From: Neospora caninum Liverpool
Lineage: Eukaryota; Apicomplexa; Conoidasida; Eucoccidiorida; Sarcocystidae
NCBI RefSeq assembly: GCF_000208865.1
Contig: NC_018393.1
Coordinates: 434,001 to 498,000 of the forward strand
Direction: 5' to 3'
Length of the DNA: 64,000 bases
Shown here: positions 49,501 through 60,522 of the stretch, piece after piece
Layout of the letters: each line of letters opens with the position of its first letter
Position numbering within the stretch: the stretch's first letter is position 1
Notes under the pieces: generated by a model
Told to the model about the DNA's origin: nothing
Databases searched by the model: none
The model's input: the letters and a program-made list of their open reading frames with translations, nothing else
Position numbers and translations under genes: made by a program

Positions 49501-50078
49501 GAGCGACCCAGGGGACAGCTTCCACTACGGATATAATGGCGATAGTTGATACGTGAGAGGGGGGCCAGGAATCAACAACAACAGCCCATGAGAGATGATA
49601 GTATGCAAACATGTTCGTAGTAGTGTAAGGGTAGGCTGGTGCATCGGGACATTGAAGGCGCTACGGAGTAAGTGCAAGCGTTTCAAACAGTGGACTACCC
49701 ATGCTCCATGACGCGGATGCACTGAAGATGTGGCCGGATAGTCGGGGGTCGAACTCGTAAAGAGATGCTGGTTCCTGTGGAAGCAGTTTGGTATGGAGGA
49801 ACCCGCAAAGTCCAATGGAAAGACATGCTGGTTCTCATGGTATGGCTGGTAAATGTGTTGTTTTGGTGTTGGTGGCTTCAGACTCGCCCTGCAAGAGGGT
49901 CCTTCGTGAGGGTGTCAAGACTCTGACTGCGGCAAAGTCATTCTGCGCACATTGAGGGTGCAACACGCAGTTCGTTTTTAGAGGATTCTCACGGAGGCTG
50001 TACACTACGGGAGTCGGTCACCTGGGTGACATCTCACAAAAAACAAGCGAGACGCTCTGGCAGCTTCTACGTGCCACT
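46522..50078. other. Spacer between divergent hydrolase paralogs
   Basis: About 3.6 kb between the head-to-head paralogs. It should contain the promoters of both and the missing first exon of the minus-strand gene. The minus-strand frame 47213-47626 lacks an ATG and any motif. GC-rich sequence at 47.9-48.6 kb could be a promoter or an untranslated first exon. Confidence 0.5.
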
Positions 50079-52085
50079 ATGCCGCCGCGAATCCTGTACC
50101 TCCACGGCCTGGAGGGGGGCCGTGGGTCGGACAAGGAGAAGATGCTGGAAAAGGTTTTCGGAAAACAGGATGTCAAAGCTGTCAACCTCAAGACTCGCCA
50201 GACGATCATGCTTTTCACCGGGCTGTTCACTCTTGTGGCCATATTGTTTGTTTGTGCATTCGTGTAAGTCGTGATTCTCTTGGACGAGACAACCCACTCA
50301 GGTCATATATTAGCGGAGCGTGCTATCCTCGCCCTGACGGGGAAACGTGGTAACGCATGCAGTCGCTTTCTGAGTATGACCATTGTCGTCTCTGGAGCTG
50401 CTACAAAAGTATTGAAAGTCCGAGAAGGCAGGACGGTGTGTAAAGGGGAAGATGAACCGTCACGGTTTTGCTTTTGTGGTGTTGTGTTTTGCAGGGCATG
50501 TTTCATCGTACTGAAGTGGTACATCGGCCTTCTGGTCACACTCCTGGGCGTAAGGCAATCGTAACTGCGAGTGACGGGAAACACATATGTGTATACATGC
50601 CAGCAGGTATTTGTGTGTTCGTACATCCTCTTTAGTATAAAAATAGAGATACAGAGAGGACGAGGTGCTTTCTCTGTACGTGCCGGTTTTCTTTCGTCAG
50701 TTCCAGATGCTTCACAGTTCGTGTACTGTGCGTATTCATGTTTAAGTAAGTAAACCTATAAGATGAATGTTATTAGAAACCTCGGAAACAGAGAGGGTGA
50801 AGCGGGCAACGAGTGAGTTATATCACGAGAGGACCCGTTGTAGGGAACGGGTGGTAATTGTGTTTCGTTTGTTTCAGAGTCGTCTGCTGTTTTTGCAGAT
50901 CCTCTTGCTGGTTGGGGGTTACTGGGTTGCCGGCAGGGTCGTCACTCAGTATATGGTAAAACAGGCCAAACGACTGGCGGAGAAAAAGTTCAAAGAATTC
51001 AAGCCGAATGTGATCGTTGCCGAGACATTCGGAGCCGTTGTCGCGTTGAGCATGAACGTCCCTAAAGTGGCGATGGTAAGTGGACGAAGCAGTTCCGCCA
51101 ATGAGCGCGAAGGACCCTATTTCTTTTGGAACATGTTGGTATTTTCACTGGCGAAGTACAAAAAGATAGTTCAAATTTTGTGATGTTGTAAATGCGGTCT
51201 CCAGGGCACTCTCTTTGGTCTATGTTCCGTATGCGCGGAGTTTGCCATGTTGACGATCAAGAGATTCTTACGTCATTTTGACAGACATGTGCTTTCCTCA
51301 AGGACATTCGCATCGGTCACCCGTGTGCTAGCAGTGGAAGTCTGTCACTTTCCATTCCTTTGTGAGCCTGTGTGTTTTTTACATGCAGCTGCTGCTATCT
51401 CCAGCGCAGGACCAATACACTAGGTTCATGAAGATGACCACGTACTGGGGCATTGGTGCATATCCCTACGTCATGGTTGTCCATGGCTCCCACGACAAAA
51501 CCATTCCCCTTGATGATTCTGTTCGTCTTATTGAGACCAGCGAAGTCGGCCGCTGCAGGCTAGAAGTTGTCGGTACGTTCATTTGTTACTTTATCCGCAG
51601 ATTCAACGAAGTGGTGCTTTCTCCATTTAAAATCGCGATTAGACAGTGATAATTGGGGATGGCTTTTTTGCCCGAAAAAAACCCGGACAGTTCGGCTAAT
51701 GAATTTCAGTCGAGAAGTAGCAATCATGGCTAAGTCACAGTGGTACGCAAATCTGCACATCCCTCTATCAACAAATATATATATATATATATATATATGC
51801 TTATGTTTCTGAAATGTTGACACAGTGTTCTTTGCGTTCAGCGTAATTGCTTTTTGGTGTCCTTTTGTTGTTTGTGGGTGGATTTTGTATCTTACAGACG
51901 ACAATCATGCGCTTAAGGGTGTCACAGAGGAAGATCTCCAGAACTGGGTGAAGGAAGTCTACACAATCGGGAAGCAGCAAGCCAGGAAGATGGCGGCAGC
52001 AGGTGACAAGCATGTGGATGCTTCGCTCTTTGGTGACGAGGAAGATGATGTCAAAACGTCTGTGGGAACAGCCGAAGCAGTTTAA
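50079..52085 (+). CDS. Alpha/beta-hydrolase-fold membrane protein, Thr-for-Ser paralog
   Basis: Exons are 50079-50263, 50495-50549, 50899-51075, 51389-51572 and 51898-52085. Phases agree and give 262 residues. The N-terminus, RILYLHGLEGG (4-14), supplies the HG oxyanion loop, and GSDKEKML follows as in small serine hydrolases. Residues 43-92 are almost continuously hydrophobic and encode two or three membrane helices. The elbow VIVAETFGAVV has Thr123 where the paralog has Ser. The acid is Asp175 (HGSHDKTIPLDDS) and the base His204 (DDNHAL). The C-terminus is charged and helical. The hydrolase fold is confident. Activity is doubtful because Thr rarely serves as nucleophile here, so this may be a pseudoenzyme partner of the minus-strand paralog. 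The substrate is unknown. Confidence 0.85.
51775..51798. repeat. (AT)n microsatellite in hydrolase intron
   Basis: About 12 AT units lie in the last intron of the plus-strand hydrolase. Confidence 0.95.
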
Positions 52086-55000
52086 GAGAAATAGTCTGCG
52101 CCCACTGAATGTGGAGAAATTAACATGCAGCTTAATATTCCAAAGCATACGGCGAAAGTTTCGATTTCGTATGTTGAATAAAAGTCCATTTGTTTGCCCA
52201 ACAATACTCGGGGACATCGGAACCAGTTGTTTTGAATGCCCCCCGTCGAAACTTTCTCAGGGCAGAAGTGTACCAGTTCAAAGAAGCTCGAAATATTATT
52301 CCCTTTTAACAATTCCGTGCTCGTCGGAATACAAAAAAACCCCGGTTCGAGTTCTTATTCTTACAGAGTCACCAAATTTTCGTATGACACCATCATGTGT
52401 GTTTCACGTTGTACTACCTTATTTGTGGGCATGAGCTCGACATCACCGCATTTGCTCTGTGCCAGGCTAGGCATGTGGGGTGTCTCGGGGAGTGGCAAGG
52501 GAGGAACAAATATTTCAGACGAAGCATCTCTGTTTTTCCATGCAGAATACGCAATTGTGAGTGCGTGCTAGTATCCGCTTGATTTTCGCTGTGGATAGAG
52601 GCAGGAGTTCACGCTTGCGGAAGTAATTCGAGCATCGCAGGACAGAACTGTTCCCCACGGGCCATTGAGAGTGTCGCCTCCTCGTGCCTAAATTTTCCTT
52701 TTCATTTGTGGTTTGTGATTAACTTAAACTCTTTCTGCTCGACCAAAGATTCCGGACGCGGCGGATGTTGCCCCCCCCATATTTGTTGCCAAGCAATGTC
52801 GGGATCGGGCCGAAAACTTCGGTATAACCGTGGACTGACAAACGATCGCTGGGATCGTTGGGTGAGTCATCGCTTCAGCAATTGGTCACACAACTGGCGA
52901 ATAGTCTCACCCCGCAGAAGAGCCAGGCATAGTCAGATGTTTCATCTCGCCGTGTACGCATAAAAGACGGAACGTCTATTAATAAAGATGCTTACTGACA
53001 GCGCAGCGTCGTATGCCCGCGGAAAATGATGGACAAATTATATACCCGTGCGTACGTATATAATGCTCTGCAGCCGGTCCCATCTACAGATGCTTTTAAA
53101 AAGCACTCCTTCAGGGGTGGTGCCACCGCACCGTGGTTCATGTTGTGCTACATCAAAATGGCCAACGCGGCACCGCAATTGCTACATCACGTAGTGCGCC
53201 TCTCGGGGTCTAGAAACGTTGGTGGTGTTTTCACTGCCGTAGTATGCGGACGCACAAACTGACAATGTAGACAACATGCCGCGGTGGCTGCCCTTTGCTC
53301 AACTGGAGGCGGCGTGACAGTAGCTCTGCTTCGAGAAGCATTGATTCCAAGAGACGCTTCCACAAAGGGAAAAAGGTGAGCACATCTTTCCCCCACTTCA
53401 GAGTTCCCCGGGAATGCAAGTCCTAAATATCAATCGGGGAGGGCATTCTTCACCTATTCCGCTAGAGGCGGTCATCGTCAATCGGTTCCCGCCCATGTCT
53501 TCCAGCAACACTCGCTGTGTATATCCAGGAATGCCTGCCGTTAGGGGCCTAAATGATTAACTGTTGGTCGGCATCTCGTTCCTTGCAGCATCGGTGGAGA
53601 CCTCCATGCGGCGCAGCAAGCTTGGCGGAAGGGCAGTTAACGCAAACATCTTCGGGGAGGAGTGTCCGTCTGCTCGTGAAAAAAACGCGCACGATGATTG
53701 GACGACTGAAGCACTTTTTGAGAGAAAAATGTTAACGACGTCCACGTCTCGTGTAGTCCTCATGAGGGAGCGATCAGCTTTCTGCGGGAGCACCGGTGTT
53801 ACAGGACTCATCAGCTCTTCCCAGTTGACTGGGTTCAAGGCTCGCTGGTCCGCCTGGTGTTTTTGCACAGGCCGACTCCATAATGGTAGCGGCTTTGCTA
53901 TCCCGAGTTTTGGGACATCGAAGCGATTTCCAGTGTAGCCTTGAAAGCTGGTAAGCTGCATATGGTTCCATGACAACCTTGTGAGAAAACATTGTTGTTC
54001 AGGATCGCCAGAGACTGTGTTTCTCCGCTCCTGCCTGGCAGGACGGTCTCCGGCAGTGTGATTATACACCAGTTGACTGTGACGCCATTCTCTAACTTCG
54101 GAGCTACAAGTCACGTCCGAGATAGCGTCAGAGCAGGATCGACGCAAGACTAACTTGCGGACTTGCCGGTGCGAGTCTACATTTGGCTTTCTCATGAAAA
54201 AAAGGTGGGCAAATGGGGAAAACGAACTAGCTTTCTTTTCTACTCAACCTAAGAAACTTGCAGGCTTAGGCGGGAGAGATGAAAGAGTGCAGAGCCATCC
54301 TCGTAGACTCTACGTTTAGTTCCAAGTTGGACAACTAAGAATTTTTCGACAGTGTCTCACAGTCGGCCTGCCACTCTAGGTGCCCGTTTTTTTGTGCCGA
54401 GAGAGCGCGAAAACACTGCAGTACCAAAGCTGTGGATATATAGGTGAAACTGCGACACCCATGCCTGCTGAGGAGACAACATGCTTTATTTGCTTTGTTT
54501 TTCCGGCACAGCCACCGTAAACACGATACAAATAACCGTACTCGCTTCCATACCTGGGGGGTTGTGCATGTGGGCACTGGCAATGCTCAGACAGGGGCGT
54601 ATGCTTGGAAAGAACGCCGATATAGCGGCACTCGACACAACACACTCACAGCTCACCGGCTACGACATGGCAACCTTGCAAGCGCATTGTTAGTGATGCA
54701 GCTGGTTATGCGCCTCAAGCATACAATCTTTGCTTATTGTTAAAGTCAATGCTTTTCGCTGACTGTAGTGAGAGTCTGTTTTCCGCAGCTTTTCTCTCCC
54801 CAACGGACACTGTCCCCGCGACGGCGGTACGCAAAAAACGCTTCCGCAGAATCGTAAACATGGACAGGTTCGATTTCGAGGTGCCGTTTCGTTCTGTGAG
54901 TTTTTGAGCGTACGAGTGGTAGTGGCCATAGTTCTTTTCTTATGAAAAACGGTTTCCGCATTTCCGAGGACCCCCTCCCACCCTTTCTCGCGTCCCGACA

Positions 55001-55616
55001 GGGACAAGCTTGGCGAGCTGTACGAGGCTACGTACGGCGTGTTTCCGTTGCATGCCTTTAAACCCGATTTTCTACCAGGCTTTGGAGACTTCCATTTTCC
55101 CTGCGGGTGTGGATAGCTCCGCCCTTTTTGAATCGTTGTTTCCGTGTTTTTCTCTTAAAAAAGGTGTGGAGAGGCCGAGTACTTTGGGTCGCGTTGGCGG
55201 ACGGTCAACTCAGTGAAGACACTTGCACAGACGTACCATTTTGCTACACTTTGATCAATACGAACTCACAATGCGTCAGTTGCTGTACTTTTCCCTCTGT
55301 ATCTTTTGGCAGCACTCGTTTTAGGGCATCCTTTACTTTTCTCCCCCCCCCCCCTCCCCCCGCGTCTTACAGTCAGGGAGACACATTTTGTCGCCTCCGG
55401 CAGCTACGGCGGGCCCAGGTTGTGCGCGGCAGCGGCGAGGCGAGCAGACTCGCAATTTGCCTCTGTTGAAAACGGATAATTCTGCGCCCTCCGTCATCGG
55501 TTCCGTACACTCTTGGGGGAGTGCGAAGGCACAAAGAGAGCGCGGGCGCTTCATTGTCTGACAACTCGTCGGAGTCCGCAAACAGCCATTGTGGCGTCTG
55601 AGGTTAACGGTGCAAA
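52086..55616. other. Intergenic, 3.5 kb, one long minus-strand frame
   Basis: Contains the 3' region of the plus-strand hydrolase and the upstream region of the PP1-motif gene. The only frame of note is 53557-54195 on the minus strand (212 codons). It begins with ATG but has no recognisable domain and no clear regulatory context, so I do not call it a gene. Confidence 0.45.
55344..55362. repeat. C-rich homopolymer tract
   Basis: A run of about 13 C, one T and six C lies about 250 bases upstream of the start codon of the PP1-motif gene. Confidence 0.85.
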
Positions 55617-56475
55617 ATGGAGAAGGAAGCACAGAGCGCGGATCGGCCTCCAGACAGGGAGGCTGACAATGCAGCTTCTTCCGCCGAAAAGACGAAAGTT
55701 GCAGATTCTCCGTCCGACGAGGGAAGTGGAAATCCGCGGGGGGACGGCGACCGTCAGGCTTCCACAGACATCACAGCTGGGGCTTCCAGTGCCCAGAGAG
55801 CAGATAGCTCGATTTTGAAGAAACGCGGCAGTTCAGTGGGAGACAAGTCTTTGAAAAAAGGTGTGAGCTGGGGTGCATCTGTCGCAGATTCTTCCCCGCC
55901 TGACGGGGCGGGGCACTCCGGCTCGTCCGTGGATAGAGTTGGAGAGGCGACAGGCGAAACAGCAATTGGACGCGCCAGCACTGCCAGCAAACCGGAGGAG
56001 CCGCAAAGGAAGAGAGTGAATGTTCCCAGGCTACGGTTGAAGGCCGGTCAGAACGAGGAGAAGTCTGGTGATGACGGCGAAACTCCGGCGCTTGCATCGA
56101 AGGGTTCTGCGTCGAGTTTAACCCATGGCAGCTCTCTTTCCTCGTTGTCGAGCTCAGCTTCTTCAGTCCATTCTCGCGCAGAATCGGCACAGGAGATCCT
56201 CTCGAGTGCCTTCCACACTGTCTACCGAAACTGTAAGTTTGACACTAGGCTGAGTTGACCCGGCGCACTTTAGAACGCTCCAGCGAATGCTGCTTTCCGG
56301 TTTCTCAAGCTTTTCCGCTAGAACAGCTGGTTCTCGATTCTAGAAAGAGCAGCGCCGCTACTCCTGGACGAGCTTGAGGATACGCGCTGGTTCGATGTGC
56401 ATTTGCGTTCGTGTGCGAGTTCTGCATGCAAAGCACTCAAGGCAGGTGCAACTGGCAGAGAAGATGCCCCTTTAC

Positions 56476-56515
<40 letters not shown>

Positions 56516-59500
56516 ATATATATATATATATATTTGCACACAGTGCGTGCCCAGATTCTTTTCCCTGTGTCTACACGTGTTTGTTCTTTATGCGCGTATC
56601 CTGTATCTGCGTGCGTGTCACACCCGCACGTATTGATATCTAGCCATGAAATGGAAACGAGTAACCTTTAGGCGCTGGAGAGGTGAGCCGCGTGGGCTCC
56701 GGCAGCGGTTTGTCTTGTGTTTTGTCAAGCCTGATCTCTCTCTGCGTCGTCTGTTGCTCGGCTGCCTGTTGCCTGCCGGCCCTACGCGGGACTGAGAGGC
56801 AAATCGCCGTCAACTGGGTCTTCTTGCTTCTTACTCTGTGTTGTGGCCATTCATGCGGATCATGCCGAGACAGGATACCGTCTGCGCACTCCCGGGGCGC
56901 GAGAGGTAGAACGCATCACTGGGTCACACGCACGGCAGCGTAGTGCTTTCCGGCTGGTTTTATTTCCACTGCCCTCGGTGATCGAAGTCGATCGTGTCCA
57001 TGTTCTCTCGCTGTTTTCTTCGGGAAGAACTGGTTGGACTCTCCTTCTCGCGATTGTCCCGTGACTCCCGCCGACCTGTGTTTTTTCCCGGGGTGCGAAG
57101 ACGCCAGCGGGCCTGATTGCACTCTCTTTTTCCGACTCGGTGGCAGACGCCTCCCGCGTGCTCGCGGCCGAAACGCGCTTGCTTCTGCCGCCCTCTGACA
57201 CAGCCTATAGCCCCTGTGGCGGCGCAGCTGACGGCTGCATGCGGCAAGGGCGGCAACCAGCTGGTGAATCTCCCGGGCTCCTGCGATTCCCCTTTCGCCT
57301 GGCGCTTTGCCCGTGTTCACGCTTTCCTCTCTCCGTCTCTTCGTGTGTTTAATCTCTAGATGGTCACCGCGACGTGTGTCAGCAGTTGTTCCACCTGAAG
57401 AAAAATGAAGGATTCGCATCCCCAGCTGCGTTTCAGTGGTTTCTTTCTGTACGGGGTCCGCGATAGGGAAGCACAGTCACAAACACACGGGTGCCTGCGC
57501 AAGGCAGCGCAAGGCTGACGGCAGTGTCTCTCCTTTCTTTTTCTGCCCGGCCAGGCACGGGCTTCGATAGCGTTCCCCAAGTGCGTGTCTTTGGGTTGCT
57601 GCGTGTTGTGTTTTCGGACGCCGCGTTGCGTTTCGCGGGGACCGATCGCTGCCAACCTCAGACGGTTCGCGATCTGCCAGTCGGGTCAGAGGAGCCAAGG
57701 GTGCTGCGCTTGTGCGCGCCGACATGTTGCCGGAGCATCCAGACAGTGAAGAAGTGTATGGCTTCTCGTCTCGGGCCTCGCGGGAAGGCCGTGGGAAGCG
57801 GACCGCCTCGAGAAGGCTCTTGGCATATGACGAAGGCGGCCTGCATGCCTGGAGCTTTGCCGGTTTGTCTGGAAGTTGGAGCGACATGGTGCACCACGCG
57901 AGAGGGTCCACCGCGGCTTTCCGTCCTTCGGACTACGGTTTGTCCGTGGGAGAGACGGCTCAAAGCGAGCGTTTCGGTCAGCCTTTGTTTCTCTTTGCCG
58001 GATGAAGGCACACGGCTGGCTGCCTCAAAACGCGCTCGTGGCGAAAAGACACGTGAAACATGCTGAAACGTGCACAGCTTCTCGCGTGCCAGCGTCGGGG
58101 ATACCGACCTCCGGAAGAGACAGACTGAGTTGCGGGAGCCCGCACAGACCACATATCTGCCTCTGGCGGGGTGCCTTCCAACCGCCCGTGCATGTGCGCT
58201 CGACAGAAACACTTGAGAACCTTTCTAGGCTCCGACGTTAGCTTGGGCCTTGATCCGGCCGCTGGTCGGCGCAGTGTCCCGTGCTGGCGAGTGGCAACGC
58301 AAGTCGCTCTGAGGCTGCGTGCCCCGCTGCCGATGTGCTTGCAACGCTCCTCTCGCTGAGATGCTCGGGGCGAGACGAAAGGTTGCTTCAATCGCTAGCT
58401 AGACCTCGTGCATGGCCTCTTTTCGCAAATTGAGAGCTGGCGAAGCTCACTGACTCTGTGACAGCGCGAGTCCACATGTTTGTGAACTTGTAGGTATCAC
58501 ATGTACATATAGGTATGCTCGGATGTACTCCAATAGTTCCATGTACTGAATGCCATGGCCGTGTACGCTCGTGTGGGTCGGCACGACTCGCGATGGACGT
58601 GATCGTGTAGGGTACGGGAGTCTCCCGGCCTTCTCTCCCGGCTTGGATCTGATAGCTGGGCTGTCACTGCCTTTGCGACCTGTCTGTGGGCGCCCGAGAC
58701 GGTTTTTTCTTGCCTGCGACGCTTGCCCGGCAGATGCGCCGAACGACGTCTCTGTCTTCCAGGAAACGAAGGCGGGCAATCTCCACGTTTCCTCGTTCTC
58801 TGCGCTTCTTTTTCTGTGTCTGCTCGTCAGCTAGCTTGAAGAGCACGCCATCGGAGTCAGGTGTACAGAGACACGCCCGCTTCGTTTTCGGCAGTCAGGA
58901 TAGCGACCCGATGTTGCCTGGCAACGTCTCCCCGGAATCAGTTTCACCGGTAATTGCATCCACGGATCCATCCATTTCCCTCTACTCGCTTCACGCCCAT
59001 CTTCATTCGCGCTCACGTGTCGAGCTGTCCATCGCTATCTGTCTAGACCTGTGTATGCCGGCGGATACCTGCGTCTACATCGGTGTCCATCTTTCTGTCA
59101 CGCTTCCGCTCTGTACCAGTTTTCTTCGGTCTCTGCGTCTTTCGCTTGAGTGTAAGCACAGCGGGCCTTGATCTGCGCAAACACGCGCGCTCTGTGTTGC
59201 TTGGCCTCGCTCTCGAGAGAGAGAATCACACCTCGACAAGACTGGCTCTGTTCGTCTCTCTTTTGCTGGCTCTGTCTCTTTTCACTTTCTCTCATCCCTG
59301 CCTTCTGAGACGCGCGGTGCGTGAGTCGTGCACAAGGTGTTCCGCCAGGTGGGCCGGTCTCGTTCTCTGTCGGCGACTTCTGAAGGGGGGCGAACCTCGT
59401 CTGTGTTTCTGGCCTGCTCTCCAGCGCGAGGCCCCGCACGCCCTGACCGCCGATCTCCTCGACGCCGTCCGAGCAGCCTCTGGCTCGGAGGTGTCAGGTG

Positions 59501-60482
59501 AGTCTCATCCCCGCCGTGGTTTTGTGGAGACTCCCGATAAGGCAACCCTCTTCCCTCCTTGATGCGTTTCTCCTTTTTCATTCTTGGTTCTCTTCACTGC
59601 TTCGCTTGTCTCGTGCTTTTAAAACTCCGCGTCTTTCCCTTGCTCAACTTCCTCCTCTTCTGCCACTCCTCTGCTTCGGCTCTCCGGCCTTTTCCTGTTC
59701 TCGTGTCTCTCTCGTTTTCGCGTTTTTGTCTTTCAGTGTCCTTTGCTTCGATGCGCCGCTCGCTCTCATGTCCTTCCTTTGACGCTGCCCATCCCTAAAG
59801 GACTTTCTTGCGGCGTTGCATTTTCTCTTGACTCCACCAGCCGGCGTCAGGCGTCAGCTTGCCAAAGGTCCTGTGCGCGTCTGCATCTCTGTCGGCGCCT
59901 TGGCGCTAGCCGTACGGCTTCTCAGTCCTCCTCTTGCCTGCGAGCCTGCTGAATGTGGAATAGATAACACAGGCTCTTCGCGCTCACCTGCGACCGTTTT
60001 CAGGGTTCGAACGCGTAGGAAAGGAAACTTCGAGCTGCCAGCGCCGAGTTCCCACGGGTCCGAAAACACAATGTATATCTCCCGTTGGAATTACACACAT
60101 GTGTATGTATATATATGCGTGCAAGTAGTGCAGTTTGGTGAGAAGAATATCGAGCATCGCTGACAGAGTCGTCTGGGACGTTTCCACTGTCTTCGTTTTT
60201 CCTTCCTGCTCTTTTCCTGCCTTTTTGTCGGAAACCCTCAAGAGTACGAGCCTCTATGGGCCAGCTTTTCCTTGCCTGCATGCGTTTTTCTTTTGTCGCG
60301 CCACACAACAACTGCTCAGGCGGGATGCAACTTATGGGATCGAAGAAGAAGCTTCAGTCGAAGGCGTCGCTTCGATCGCCTCCGTCGCGTGGAAGCCAAC
60401 TCGCCGTAAGTTTTCGTCATCCGAATGACCGTGCTGAAACAGATGGTAGACACATCATATTCACACAAATATACACCTACAG

Positions 60483-60522
<40 letters not shown>

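Noticed and set aside
53557..54195. 212-codon minus-strand frame starting with ATG
   Set aside because: No domain, no hydrophobic or repeat pattern and no supporting splice or neighbour evidence; length alone is not enough at this GC content.
57491..58066. Overlapping open frames in two phases near 57.5-58.07 kb
   Set aside because: Both look partly coding and neither can be joined cleanly to exon 57360-57448, so no exon is called although one probably exists here.
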